Assembly: GCF_018069705.1 (NCBI RefSeq)
Contig: NZ_CP072943.1
Coordinates: forward strand, 1,105,260-1,169,259
Source of the DNA: Aminithiophilus ramosus
GTDB lineage: Bacteria > Synergistota > Synergistia > Synergistales > Aminithiophilaceae
Length of the DNA stretch: 64,000 bases
Direction: 5' to 3'
The notes under the pieces were generated by a model. That model ran no database searches, was not told the DNA's origin, and saw nothing but the letters and a program-made list of their open reading frames with translations. Shown here piece after piece: positions 50,845-60,008 of the stretch (positions are counted from its first letter, which is position 1; each line of letters starts with the position of its first letter). The position numbers were made by a program, and so were the translations under genes.

Positions 50845-52287
50845 TCAAAAAGAGTTTCCCAAAGGAAGCTCTTCCAGGAAGACATCGAAACGGCGGAGGC
50901 GCGGGGTGGCCGCCTCGACGACAGCGATCGTTTCATCGGCGGCGACGACGGGGTAGGCCAGCCTCGTCGTCACCCGTTCAGGAAGGACGCACGGTCCGTC
51001 GTCTCCCGGAAGCCCCAAACGGGCCGAGGAGCCGAACCCGCCCTCTTCGGGCGGCCCCCAGGGCAAGGTCCCGGCATCGTAGAGGAGGAGACGACGTCCG
51101 ACGAGATCCGCCAGAAGGAGGTCGCCTCGAGCAGTGAAGGCGAAGGAGAGGGCTCCTCCGCGAGGGAGCTCCAAACCCGCCTCGACCTTGCCCTCTCCGT
51201 CGAGACGGACGACGAAGTAGGTCCGTCCGCCGACGAGGAGATGAAGCCGTCCCCGATCGTCGCAGGCCAGATCGAGAAGGACCATGAAGCGGTCGAGGGA
51301 GAGGGCCCGCCGCAGCTCGCCCACGTCAAAAAAAGGAAGGCTCCCTCCTCGGGCCACGTCGACTCTCTCGACGGACTGGCCGAAAAGCTCCCCCTTGGCG
51401 AAGGCCACGAGATTCCAGGGGGCCGTCACGACGAAGAGGACGCCGTCGGAGGCGGCCATGGCAGCAGGAAGACGCCCGACGGTCCGGATCTCTCCGAGAC
51501 GGTGGAGATCGCCGTCGTAACGGACGATTCTTCCCGCGCCCAAATCGGAGACATAGACCTCGCCCGTCGCGGCGTCGGCGGCCACACCCAGAGGCGCGTC
51601 CAACCCCTCCGCTCTCTGCGGAGACGATCCGTCCGCGGGAAAGGCGAGAAGGGCTCCCTCCAGGACATCGGCCACGTAGGCCCTGCCGCCTAGGAGGGCC
51701 ACGTCGCCGAAAACGCGGGGAGGGACCTCCTTGAGGGTCAGGGGGGAAACGACGAGGAAGGCCCTGCCGTCGTAGGCCACCGTGACGGAAAGCCGCGCCG
51801 GCTCCGAAGGGGGGACTCCGGGGCTCGTCGCGGGAAGAGAGAGAGAGCTTCCCGCGCTCTCGGCTCTCCCCCCGGCGAGACGGAGAGGGCGAAGGTCGAC
51901 GGCATCGCCCCACCGTCCATGGACGGCTGCGGGAAAGGTGATCGTCTCGCCGGGTCGGACCTCGTGAAGAAGACGCCAGGGAGAGGGCCTTTCGCTGCCG
52001 TCGATCGTCACGACCCAGTGGTGAGGCCACTTGCAGCTCTTCGCCCTCGCCGGGGAAAAGGCCGACTCGGCCAGATCGAGGTAGGTCCGGGCCAGTCGGG
52101 CGTTGGAGACGGCCGCCGTCACGGCCCCACCCGAATCGTTGACGACGGTGACGTCGACGACGAAATCGGCCTTGGTTCGGGCGAAACGGATCAGGTAGGC
52201 GCGCCTCGGCGTCCCGATTGTAAGGGCAATGACGACGGCGAGGGCGAGAGCCGCGACGGGCAGGACGAAAAAACGGAAGCGCTTCAC
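50845..52287 (-). CDS. Exported beta-propeller (NHL-like) protein, paralogue without sorting signal
   Basis: 480 residues with an N-terminal anchor (about 5-25) and the same layout as its neighbour: FVVDVTVVNDSGGAV, LLHEVRPGETITFPAAVHGRWGDAVDL, then blades such as AADAATGEVYVSDLGAGRIVRYD and LACDDRGRLHLLVGGRTYFVVRLD. It ends FLEELPLGNSF with no Gly-Cys-hydrophobic tail. GTG start with GAGGAGG 7 nt upstream. It follows the RND pump gene closely, so it could be co-transcribed with it. Function unknown. Confidence 0.8.
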   Translation of the reverse strand: MKRFRFFVLPVAALALAVVIALTIGTPRRAYLIRFARTKADFVVDVTVVNDSGGAVTAAVSNARLARTYLDLAESAFSPARAKSCKWPHHWVVTIDGSERPSPWRLLHEVRPGETITFPAAVHGRWGDAVDLRPLRLAGGRAESAGSSLSLPATSPGVPPSEPARLSVTVAYDGRAFLVVSPLTLKEVPPRVFGDVALLGGRAYVADVLEGALLAFPADGSSPQRAEGLDAPLGVAADAATGEVYVSDLGAGRIVRYDGDLHRLGEIRTVGRLPAAMAASDGVLFVVTAPWNLVAFAKGELFGQSVERVDVARGGSLPFFDVGELRRALSLDRFMVLLDLACDDRGRLHLLVGGRTYFVVRLDGEGKVEAGLELPRGGALSFAFTARGDLLLADLVGRRLLLYDAGTLPWGPPEEGGFGSSARLGLPGDDGPCVLPERVTTRLAYPVVAADETIAVVEAATPRLRRFDVFLEELPLGNSF

Positions 52288-52299
52288 CGATGCACCTCC

Positions 52300-55200
52300 T
52301 CAAGGAACGGAAAGCCTCGAAAAAGGGAATCCCGATGCGGTCGACCTCATGACCGCCGTGCCGCCCTCCACTGCCGGAAGGCCCAGATCCGCTCGTAGAT
52401 GGGCGGAACGACAAAAAGGGCCCAGAGTGCCTCCGGCGAAAAGCCCCCCGATGGCCACCATGGCCATGGGAACCCTATAGGCGCCGCCGGCTCCCAGCCC
52501 CATGGCGAGGGGGATCATGGCGATGATGGACGTGGCGTCGGCCATGACGATGGGACGGAGTCTGACGCGGCAGGCCTCGACGACGGCGTCGAAGGGGGTA
52601 CGCCCCCTTTTGCGGACGATTTCGGCGTAGTCGACGACGACGATGGCGTTGTTGACGACGAGGCCGACGAGCATGATCAGACCCAGGGCCCCGTAAAGGG
52701 AAATGTTGGTCCGCGTCACGAGAAGGAGAGGGACGACGCCGATGAGGGAGAAGGGAACGGTGACCATGATGACGAGGGCGAAGACGTAGGATTCGAGGAT
52801 GGCGGCGATCATGAGAAAGGTGATGACGATGGCCATGGCAAAGGCGATGATCATGTAGGTGAAATTCTCCCTCATGTCCTCCACCTCGCCGCCGTAGACC
52901 AGACGGTACCCTCGCGGCAGCTTCATGGCGTTCAGCTCGGCGGAGATGTCCCGAAAGGCCTCCCCCACGGAACGTCCCGTCACGTCGGCCTCGACGGTGA
53001 CGGAGCGGACTCGGTCCTTGCGGAGGATCTGCGTCGGACCGGCGCCGTAGGTCGTCTCGGCGAGGACGTCGAGGGGAGCGAAACCCCGGGGCCCCCTCAG
53101 AGGCAGGTCGGGAACGAGGAAGACGTTGTCCACCTTTTCCGGCGCCAGACGGACGAGGATGTCGTACTCCTTTCCCTCGCTGCGGAAGACACCGGCCTTT
53201 TTGCCCGTCACGTAGCCGCGGACCGTGTCGGCCAGGTCGGTCACCGTCAGCTCCTGCTGGGCCAGACGCCATCTCACGGGGCGGATCTGAAGTTCCGTAC
53301 GGCCCAGCCGCCAGTCCGTATCGGCGTCGACGATGCCCTCGGTGCGGCGCACGACGTCGAGAACGGCCGTGGCCAGTTCGTTGAGGAGGATCATGTCATC
53401 GCCGACGACGGAAATCTGAAGGGCTTTCCCCGGGGCACCTCCCCCCTCGGCCGCGGCGGTGAGGCTCGCCGTCAGGTCGGGAAAGGCCGCCAGGAAGGGG
53501 CGTATCGCGTCGGCCACGGCGAAGGTGCTCGGCCTTCCCGGATCATCGCCGAGAAAAAGTCGGATGCGGCTCCTGTTGACGCCCGAGCTGGAACCGGCAC
53601 CGCCGACGAGAACCTCGACGGCGTCGAGATGAGGCAAGGAGCGGACATGCTCTTCGATTCGATTCGTCACCTCCGTCGTGTAGGCCAGAGAGGCGACGGT
53701 GGGCAGCTCCAGATCGATCTGGACGATGCCCTGGTCGGCCTTGGGAAAAAACTCGAAGCCCAGCCGGGGGACAAGGGCCACGGAACCGCCGAAAAGCAGC
53801 AGGGAGAGGCCGATGGAGAGAAGGGGATGGCGCAGGGCCGTCACGACGAGCTCATCGTGGATCTCCTCGAAGCCGCGGTAGAGCCAGCTCCACCACCCAG
53901 TCAGGAGACGGCTGAGCCTGCCGGGCTCGTCGTAGCGGACTCGGGCGGCCATCATGGGCGTGAAGGTCATGGCCACCCAGAGAGAGAAAAGCGTCGAAAA
54001 GACGACGGCCAGGGCGAAATCGCGCAGAAACTGTCCCACGATGCCCCCCATGAAGGCCACGGGGATGAAGACGCCCAAATTGGTGAACGTCGTCGAGAGG
54101 ACGGACAGGGCGATCTCCGACGTCCCCCTCTCGGCGGCCTCGACGGGGCCGTAGCCCATTTCTCGGTAGCGGAAGATGTTCTCGATGACGAGGATGGCGT
54201 TGTTGACGAGGACGCCGATGGAGATGGCCAACCCCAGGGTGCTCATGATGTTCATGGTGATGTCGGCGCCGTAGAGGAGGATGAAGGTGGCGACGACGGC
54301 CGTGGGCATGGCCAGGACAACGACGAGGGTGACGCCGAGGCGTCTCAGGAAGAGGAAGAGGATGAGGGCCGTCAGGGCGATGCCCGACGCCATGTCGCGG
54401 AAGACGTTGCCGATGGACTCGGCGATGAAGGTCGAGTCGTCGTTGGTCACCTCGATCGCCATCCCCTCGGGAAGATCGTCGGCGATATCGCCGACGAGAC
54501 CCTCGATGCGGCGGCTGATCTCGACGATGTTGCTGTTGGGCGTGGCGATACACTCGATGAAAAGGGCCGATCGGTCCCGATAGCGGGCAAAACCTCGGCG
54601 TTCCTCCGTCGTGTCGACGATGCGGGCCACGTCGGAGAGGAGGACCGAGGCCCCCTCTCCTCGGGCGATGCGGATCTCGCCGAGGCGTTCCACGTCGTCG
54701 ATCTCGCCCATGACGCGGATGGAGAGCTCCTGACGCCCCTTCGAGATGTGCCCTGAGGGATCGTTGAACTTGTCGCGCCGGAGGACGGCCACGATCTCCA
54801 TCAGGGGCAGGCCGTACTGGTTGAGCCGGTTGGGATCGAGGTAGACGTGGATTTCGCGACGGACGTCTCCTCGGATGTCGGCCTTGGCCAGCCCCTCGAT
54901 CTGAGTGATGCGCCTCTGGATCTTGTCCTCGACGATGTCGTAGGCCTGTTCCGGCGGGAGGTTGGACGTGACGGCCAGGGTCAGAAAGGGCTGGGCGTTG
55001 ATGTCGTACTTTTCGACGATGGGATCGTCGGCCTCATCGGGCAGGAGCCCCTGGACGGCCTTGACCCGGTTGGAGACATCCAGATTGGCCTCGGAGACGT
55101 TGATGCCGTACTCGAACCAGACGACGACGTAGGAGATGCCCTCCAGGGAGTAACTTTCTATCTCCTTCACGCCCTCGACCTGCGAAACGGCATCCTCGAC

Positions 55201-55395
55201 GGGTTTGGTGACGAGCGTTTCGATCTCCTGGGGGCCGGCCCCGTCATAGAGGGTGGCGACGACGACGGGGATGTCGATCTTGGGGAGCAGGGCAATGCCC
55301 GTGGAAAAGTAGCTGTAGGCACCGATGACGACGGCGAGGAGGACGAAGACCGTCGTCATGACGGGACGGCGGATGAAGACGGAGAGGAAGGCCAT
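52300..55395 (-). CDS. RND efflux transporter permease with frameshifted C-terminus
   Basis: Inner-membrane proton-driven pump of the HAE/AcrB family, 1031 residues as read. Seen: N-terminal IRRPVMTTVFVLLAVVIGAY, IATPNSNIVEISRRI, first membrane-domain GVLVNNAILVIENIFRYRE and second GLVVNNAIVVVDYAEI repeats, and MADATSIIAMIPLAMG. About residue 990 the family-like ending breaks: in the +1 frame after base 52418 the DNA reads ALFVVPPIYERIWAF and stops at 52347, as expected. The current frame instead gives an unrelated Cys/Arg/Ser-rich tail to 52300. One extra base in GGGCCC (52418-52423) explains this. Whether the product still works is unknown. Confidence 0.88.
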   Translation of the reverse strand: MAFLSVFIRRPVMTTVFVLLAVVIGAYSYFSTGIALLPKIDIPVVVATLYDGAGPQEIETLVTKPVEDAVSQVEGVKEIESYSLEGISYVVVWFEYGINVSEANLDVSNRVKAVQGLLPDEADDPIVEKYDINAQPFLTLAVTSNLPPEQAYDIVEDKIQRRITQIEGLAKADIRGDVRREIHVYLDPNRLNQYGLPLMEIVAVLRRDKFNDPSGHISKGRQELSIRVMGEIDDVERLGEIRIARGEGASVLLSDVARIVDTTEERRGFARYRDRSALFIECIATPNSNIVEISRRIEGLVGDIADDLPEGMAIEVTNDDSTFIAESIGNVFRDMASGIALTALILFLFLRRLGVTLVVVLAMPTAVVATFILLYGADITMNIMSTLGLAISIGVLVNNAILVIENIFRYREMGYGPVEAAERGTSEIALSVLSTTFTNLGVFIPVAFMGGIVGQFLRDFALAVVFSTLFSLWVAMTFTPMMAARVRYDEPGRLSRLLTGWWSWLYRGFEEIHDELVVTALRHPLLSIGLSLLLFGGSVALVPRLGFEFFPKADQGIVQIDLELPTVASLAYTTEVTNRIEEHVRSLPHLDAVEVLVGGAGSSSGVNRSRIRLFLGDDPGRPSTFAVADAIRPFLAAFPDLTASLTAAAEGGGAPGKALQISVVGDDMILLNELATAVLDVVRRTEGIVDADTDWRLGRTELQIRPVRWRLAQQELTVTDLADTVRGYVTGKKAGVFRSEGKEYDILVRLAPEKVDNVFLVPDLPLRGPRGFAPLDVLAETTYGAGPTQILRKDRVRSVTVEADVTGRSVGEAFRDISAELNAMKLPRGYRLVYGGEVEDMRENFTYMIIAFAMAIVITFLMIAAILESYVFALVIMVTVPFSLIGVVPLLLVTRTNISLYGALGLIMLVGLVVNNAIVVVDYAEIVRKRGRTPFDAVVEACRVRLRPIVMADATSIIAMIPLAMGLGAGGAYRVPMAMVAIGGLFAGGTLGPFCRSAHLRADLGLPAVEGGTAVMRSTASGFPFSRLSVP

Positions 55396-55403
55396 CGATC
55401 CCC

Positions 55404-56504
55404 CTACTCCCGGTCGCTCTCGGGCTTTTCGTTGTCGCCGTCGAGCCAGACCCGGGCGCCGTCATAGAGGCCGTCCATCCCCTCGACGACGACGGCCTCT
55501 CCCACATCCAATCCTGCGGGGATCTCGACGAGCCCCTCCTGGGCCGATCCGGCCTGGAAATCGCGCCGGAAGGCCCGGTCGCCGGAGACGACGAAGAGGT
55601 AGGTTCGGCCCGACTCGCGGCGGATCGCCTCGTAGGGAACGGCGACGACGTCGGGCCGGTCGTCGACGAGAAAGCGCACCTCCACGTAGGTGCCGGGCCG
55701 GAGAAAGCGCTCTCCTTCGAGGGAGACGACGGCCCGATAGAGACCCGTGGCCTCATCCGCTTCGGGATCGACGCGCTTCACGCTCCCCTCGACGGTAGGG
55801 CCGTCGACGATGATCTCGGCCCTCGTGCCGGACCCGACGGCGAAAAGATCGCCGGGGGCGATCAGGGCCTCCACTTCGAGTGACTCCAGGTCGGCCAGGC
55901 GGAGGAGAATCCGCCCGCCTTCGGCCACCTCGCCCACCTCGGCGTCGCGCATGACCACGACGGCCCGCCGCTGAGCCCTGACACGGGTCCGTTCCAGGGT
56001 GGAGCGGACTTCGGCCAAGGAGGAGCGAAGCGTTTCAAGAAGAACGGAGGCCGTGTCCAGCTCCTTGCCGGCCATGCCTCCCGCCTCGACAAGGGCCTTT
56101 CTGCGCCGATAATCCCTTTCGGCCTCGCCGATTTCGGCGAGACGGGCCTTGAGAGCGGCCGACTGCGTCTGTCGGGAAAGCTCGACGAGGATTTCTCCCG
56201 GACGGACCTCCTCGCCCACGTCGACAGGGACATGAACGATCACCTCGCGGAGAAAGGAGGAGATCTCCTGAACCGTCGCCGCCCGGACCTTGCCGTAGGC
56301 ACTCTTCCATCGCCGCCAGGGAAGGGCCTCGACGGACCAGGTCCTGACGGGAAGGCCCTTCTCCGCCCGCAGCGCGGCCGCACTCCGGGCAGGGGCCTCC
56401 CTGTCGTGAGGGACGACGACGCGATAGGTCACGAGGCAAGCCACAGCCAGGAAGAGAAGGCTCCAGAACCCCTTTTGCAGGCGCCGTTCCGTCGCACGCT
56501 TCAC
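55404..56504 (-). CDS. RND efflux periplasmic adaptor subunit
   Basis: Membrane-fusion protein of about 366 residues linking the RND pump to an outer-membrane channel. N-terminal membrane anchor (about 11-30), lipoyl-type half motifs (VPVDVGEEVRPGEILVEL, and RAVVVMRDAEVGEVAEGGRILLRLADLESLEVEALI), a helical hairpin between them, a beta-barrel (GTYVEVRFLVDDRPDVVAVPYEAIRRE) and a C-terminal beta domain. GTG at 56504 has GGAGG 7 nt upstream and overlaps the tolC-type stop (GTGA). 8 nt before the RND gene. Confidence 0.9.
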   Translation of the reverse strand: MKRATERRLQKGFWSLLFLAVACLVTYRVVVPHDREAPARSAAALRAEKGLPVRTWSVEALPWRRWKSAYGKVRAATVQEISSFLREVIVHVPVDVGEEVRPGEILVELSRQTQSAALKARLAEIGEAERDYRRRKALVEAGGMAGKELDTASVLLETLRSSLAEVRSTLERTRVRAQRRAVVVMRDAEVGEVAEGGRILLRLADLESLEVEALIAPGDLFAVGSGTRAEIIVDGPTVEGSVKRVDPEADEATGLYRAVVSLEGERFLRPGTYVEVRFLVDDRPDVVAVPYEAIRRESGRTYLFVVSGDRAFRRDFQAGSAQEGLVEIPAGLDVGEAVVVEGMDGLYDGARVWLDGDNEKPESDRE

Positions 56505-57782
56505 GGGAAGACCTCCTCCACCCCGTAGACTCCCATGGCCCGCCGCATATCGACGAGGGCCAGACACATCCCCCTGACGGCTTCGAGCTCTTCCGTTCGA
56601 GCCCGTTGCTGTTCCGTCTGAGCCTCCATGACGTCAAGCTGGGAGCCGTAGCCTTCCTCGTACATGAGGAGCGTCACACGGAACTCCTCATCCGCCTGGA
56701 CAACCTGCTTCCGGGCCGAACGCTCCAGAGCCGCCGCCCGCTCCCAGCGGTTCCGGGCCAGGTCCAGCTCCTCTTCGAGAGCTCTCTCCTCGGCACTCAG
56801 GGCGCTACGGGCACGCGCCAGAGAGGCCTCGGCCCTGGCCCTCTCGGCGCGGGCCCGTCCTCCGTCGCTCAACGGCAGGGTCAGGTCGAGGCGGAAGACC
56901 ACCTCTCCCCGATCGGGAAGCGTCGCCCCTTCGGGATCGGCCAGAGCCGTATAGGCCCACGGAACCGTCGAGGACCGGAGCCATACCCCTGGCGGCCAGA
57001 GCCCGCTCGACACGGCAAAGTTCCGCCTCTCCCTCGAGGCGGACCAGAGCCGGTCTCTGCCGCCGAGCCCGTTCGCGATCGGCCTCAAGGAAGGACGGGA
57101 GGAGAAACGCGCCCTCGTCGGGCTCGACATCGCCGCCTCCGACGAAAGTCGACAGGCGGGAGAGCTCGTCTCTCTCGTCTGCCCGAGCCCGGACGAGAAG
57201 GCTCTCCTGCTCCTTCAGCCTTGTCGAGGCCCGGACCACGTCGAGGCGGGGAACCAGACCCTGGCGGAAACGTTCCTCCACGACGCGCAACGTCTCACGC
57301 CTCTCGTCGAGGAGCGCCTCCTGGAGCTTCACTCGACGGCGGGCCATGAGGGCGGACCAGTAAACCTCCTCGGCATTGCCGAGGAGGTCGTTGACCGTCT
57401 CTTTGTGACCGGCGACGGCGACGGCATAGGTGAGCAGGGCATGCCGTTCCTCGAGGGAGTGCCGGCCGGAAAGGTCGAAAGGCTGGGTCAGGGCCAGCTG
57501 CACATAACCATAGCCCTCCCGATCTCCCTCGGAGAGCAGCCACCCCGCCCCCTTGAGGGCGAGAGAAGAACGCTGATGGACCACGGAGAGGGTCGCCGTC
57601 TCGCGGCGAGCCTCCAGATCGTGCCGGGATGTTTCCAGTTCCTCGTTTCCCTGCAGCACTCTCTCGAGAAAGAGATCGAGGGAGAGGGGCTCGGCACCGG
57701 GAGGAGCGGCCAGCGGCACCGGGAGGAGGGAAAGGAGCAGCAACAGCGGAACGAAGCGGCGTCCAACGATCGTCGGGGTCAT
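56501..57782 (-). pseudogene. TolC-family outer-membrane efflux protein, interrupted by a frameshift
   Basis: Two overlapping frames together encode one TolC-type channel. The first, from ATG 57782 (GGAGG 7 nt upstream), has a signal peptide and the first coiled-coil half (LQGNEELETSRHDLEARRETATL, RLKEQESLLVRARADERDELSRLS) up to about residue 274. The second continues with LADPEGATLPDRGEVVFRLDLTLPLSDGGRARAERARAEASLA and the second coiled coil (YEEGYGSQLDVMEAQTEQQRARTEELEA) to the stop at 56501. They join if one base is removed near 56951-56960 (GTGGGCCTAT on the minus strand). Either a real lesion that breaks the pump or a sequence error. Joined length about 426 residues, normal for the family. 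Confidence 0.85.
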
Positions 57783-57816
57783 CCCATTTCCTCCCGGGGA
57801 ACTGAAAAATCGGCGG

Positions 57817-59850
57817 CTACTTCACCGGTGGCTTCGAGCCACCTCGCGGCCTTCCTCTCCCCTTTTTATCGGCGAAACGGGAAAAGGCGAAGGCTCGTTC
57901 AGGACGGGAGCCGTCGGAGCGGGGCCGGTCGTCGCGGCGGGGAGCGTCGGAGCGGGGCCGGTCGTCGCGACGGGGAGCGTCGGAGCGGGGCCGGTCGTCG
58001 CGACGGGGGCCGTCGGAGCGGGGCCGGTCGTCGCGGCGGGGAGCGTCGGAGCGGGGCCGGTCGTCGCGACGGGGAGCGTCGGAGCGGGGCCGGTCGTCGC
58101 GGCGGGGAGCGTCGGAGCGGGGCCGGTCGTCGCGACGGGGGCCGTCATAGCGGGGCCGGTCGTCGCGACGGGGGCCGTCGGAGCGGGGCCGGTCGTCGCG
58201 ACGGGGGCCGTCATAGCGGGGCCGATCGTCGCGACGGGGAGCGTCGGAGCGGGGCCGGTCGTCGCGACGGGGGCCGTCATAGCGGGGCCGATCGTCGCGA
58301 CGGGGAGCGTCGGAGCGGGGCCGGTCGTCGCGACGGGGGCCGTCGGAGCGGGGCCGGTCGTCGCGGCGGGGAGCGTCGGAGCGGGGCCGGTCGTCGCGGC
58401 GGGGAGCGTCGGAGCGGGGCCGGTCGTCGCGGCGGGGAGCGTCGGAGCGGGGCCGGTCGTCGCGGCGGGGAGCGTCGGAGCGGGGCCGGTCGTCGCGACG
58501 GGGGCCGTCATAGCGGGGCCGATCGTCGCGACGGGGAGCGTCGGAGCGGGGCCGGTCGTCGCGACGGGGGCCGTCATAGCGGGGCCGGTCGTCGCGACGG
58601 GGGCCGTCATAGCGGGGCCGGTCGTCGCGACGGGGGCCGTCATAGCGGGGCCGGTCGTCGCGACGGGGAGCGTCGGAGCGGGGCCGGTCGTCGCGGCGGG
58701 GAGCGTCGGAGCGGGGCCGGTCGTCGCGGCGGGGACCGTCGGAGCGGGGCCGATCGTCGCGGCGGGGACCGTCGGAGCGGGGCCGGTCGGAGGCGGGGCG
58801 CCCCTGATAGGTCTCTCCGGCTTCACGGCGCCTGAGCTGGCCGCAGGCGGCATCGATATCGGAGCCTTTCTCGGCCCGCGTCTCGACCTCGACGCCGAGA
58901 GACTGGAGTTCCTCCTTGAAACCCTGAACGCGCGCCCGGGAAGAACGCTTGAAATCGGCCCCTTCGACGGCGTTGAAGGGGATGAGGTTCACGTAGGCCT
59001 TCATGCCCGAAAGGAGGGCAGCCAGGTCGCGGGCATGGGAGAGACTGTCGTTGACATCGGCCATGAGGAGATACTCGAAGGAGATGCGGTTGCCCGTCCG
59101 CTCCTGGTAATCGCTGAGGGCGGCCATGAGAGCCCCCAGAGGATAACGCTTGTCGACGGGCATGAGACGACTCCGGAGTCCGTCGGTGGGGGCGTGGAGG
59201 GAGACGGAGAGCCCCACCCCAGGCGCCTCCTGGGCGAGACGCCTTATGGCCGGAACGATGCCGGCCGTCGAGACGGTGAAGCGGCGGATGCTCATGGCGC
59301 GCAGCTTCGTATGATTGAGGATGGCGATGGCCTTGAGAAGGGCATCGACATTGAGGAGCGGCTCTCCCATGCCCATAAAGACGACGTTGGCGATATCCCG
59401 TCCGAGGTGGGCCTCCATGGCCAGGAGCTGGCCCACGATCTCTCCTGCCGACAGATCGCGTACGAATCCGCCCTGCCCCGTGGCGCAGAACGTGCAGCTC
59501 AGAGGACAGCCGACCTGTGTCGAAAGGCAGGCCGTCTGGCGGTTATCGTGAACGAGGAGGACCGATTCGACCGTCTCCCCGTCGTCGAGGCGCCAGAGGA
59601 ATTTTTTCGTTCCGTCCCTCTCGGAAGTCACATCCCGGGAGAGACGGGGAGGCGTAAAGTCAATTTCCAGAGCCAACCGCTCCCTCAGGGGAATCGAGAG
59701 ATCGGTCATTTGCGAAACATCGAAGATGCGCCTGCGGTAGACCCAGGCCCCGACCTGATCCACGCGAAAACGGGGCTCTCCGAGTCGTTCCTCGAAAACA
59801 AGGCGCAACTCTTCGTAATCCATATCCAATCCTTTAATGACACTTCCCAT
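57817..59850 (-). CDS. rlmN: 23S rRNA/tRNA adenine-C2 methyltransferase RlmN with a long Arg/Asp/Pro repeat tail
   Basis: Residues 1 to about 345 are a complete RlmN, the radical-SAM enzyme that methylates C2 of A2503 in 23S rRNA and A37 in some tRNAs: iron-sulfur ligands C115, C119, C122 (GCPLSCTFCATGQGGF), VVFMGMGEPLLN, SVSLHAPTD, and the methyl-carrier Cys C336 in DIDAACGQL. From residue 355 an unrelated tail follows: 26 complete copies plus one degenerate copy of an 11-residue unit (DRPRSDGPRRD and variants with SDA or YDG), then a basic end (KKGRGRPRGGSKPPVK). ATG at 59850 with GGAGG 7 nt upstream. Such tails occur on RNA helicases; on RlmN this is unusual. The efflux genes follow 34 nt later. 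Confidence 0.95.
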   Translation of the reverse strand: MGSVIKGLDMDYEELRLVFEERLGEPRFRVDQVGAWVYRRRIFDVSQMTDLSIPLRERLALEIDFTPPRLSRDVTSERDGTKKFLWRLDDGETVESVLLVHDNRQTACLSTQVGCPLSCTFCATGQGGFVRDLSAGEIVGQLLAMEAHLGRDIANVVFMGMGEPLLNVDALLKAIAILNHTKLRAMSIRRFTVSTAGIVPAIRRLAQEAPGVGLSVSLHAPTDGLRSRLMPVDKRYPLGALMAALSDYQERTGNRISFEYLLMADVNDSLSHARDLAALLSGMKAYVNLIPFNAVEGADFKRSSRARVQGFKEELQSLGVEVETRAEKGSDIDAACGQLRRREAGETYQGRPASDRPRSDGPRRDDRPRSDGPRRDDRPRSDAPRRDDRPRSDAPRRDDRPRYDGPRRDDRPRYDGPRRDDRPRYDGPRRDDRPRSDAPRRDDRPRYDGPRRDDRPRSDAPRRDDRPRSDAPRRDDRPRSDAPRRDDRPRSDAPRRDDRPRSDGPRRDDRPRSDAPRRDDRPRYDGPRRDDRPRSDAPRRDDRPRYDGPRRDDRPRSDGPRRDDRPRYDGPRRDDRPRSDAPRRDDRPRSDAPRRDDRPRSDAPRRDDRPRSDGPRRDDRPRSDAPRRDDRPRSDAPRRDDRPRSDGSRPERAFAFSRFADKKGRGRPRGGSKPPVK
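57898..58788 (-). repeat. 33-bp tandem repeat array inside rlmN (26 full units plus a partial)
   Basis: On the minus strand each 33-bp unit encodes D-R-P-R-[S/Y]-D-[G/A]-P-R-R-D. Three variants (SDG, SDA, YDG) are interspersed. The unit length is a multiple of 3, so all frames stay open through the array, producing spurious long frames on both strands. Confidence 0.95.
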
Positions 59851-60008
59851 TGAAGCACCTCCATGGCCCGATTTTTATCGGCACCGTCGGTTTATTATCC
59901 CACGCGCCATGATCGGCAGTCAAAAAAAAAAGACAAAAACCATCCCGCCAATGGCGATTGTTTGGGTCGCAGACGAGGCGGATTTCTCGGTCCGCAGGGT
60001 TTTCACCT

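Noticed and set aside
57898-58788. Possible CRISPR array in the regular repeats
   Set aside because: The units are contiguous 33-bp repeats without unique spacers, in frame with rlmN, and no cas gene is nearby.
57405-58835. Plus-strand frame encoding RRDGERRSGAG repeats
   Set aside because: It is the antisense reading of the 33-bp rlmN repeat, which keeps every frame open. It lacks a signal, a ribosome binding site and a non-repetitive domain.
57822-58853. Minus-strand frame encoding Thr/Pro/Ala repeats (PVATTGPAPT)
   Set aside because: An alternative frame of the same array. The rlmN frame continues a complete RlmN protein and is therefore the coding one.
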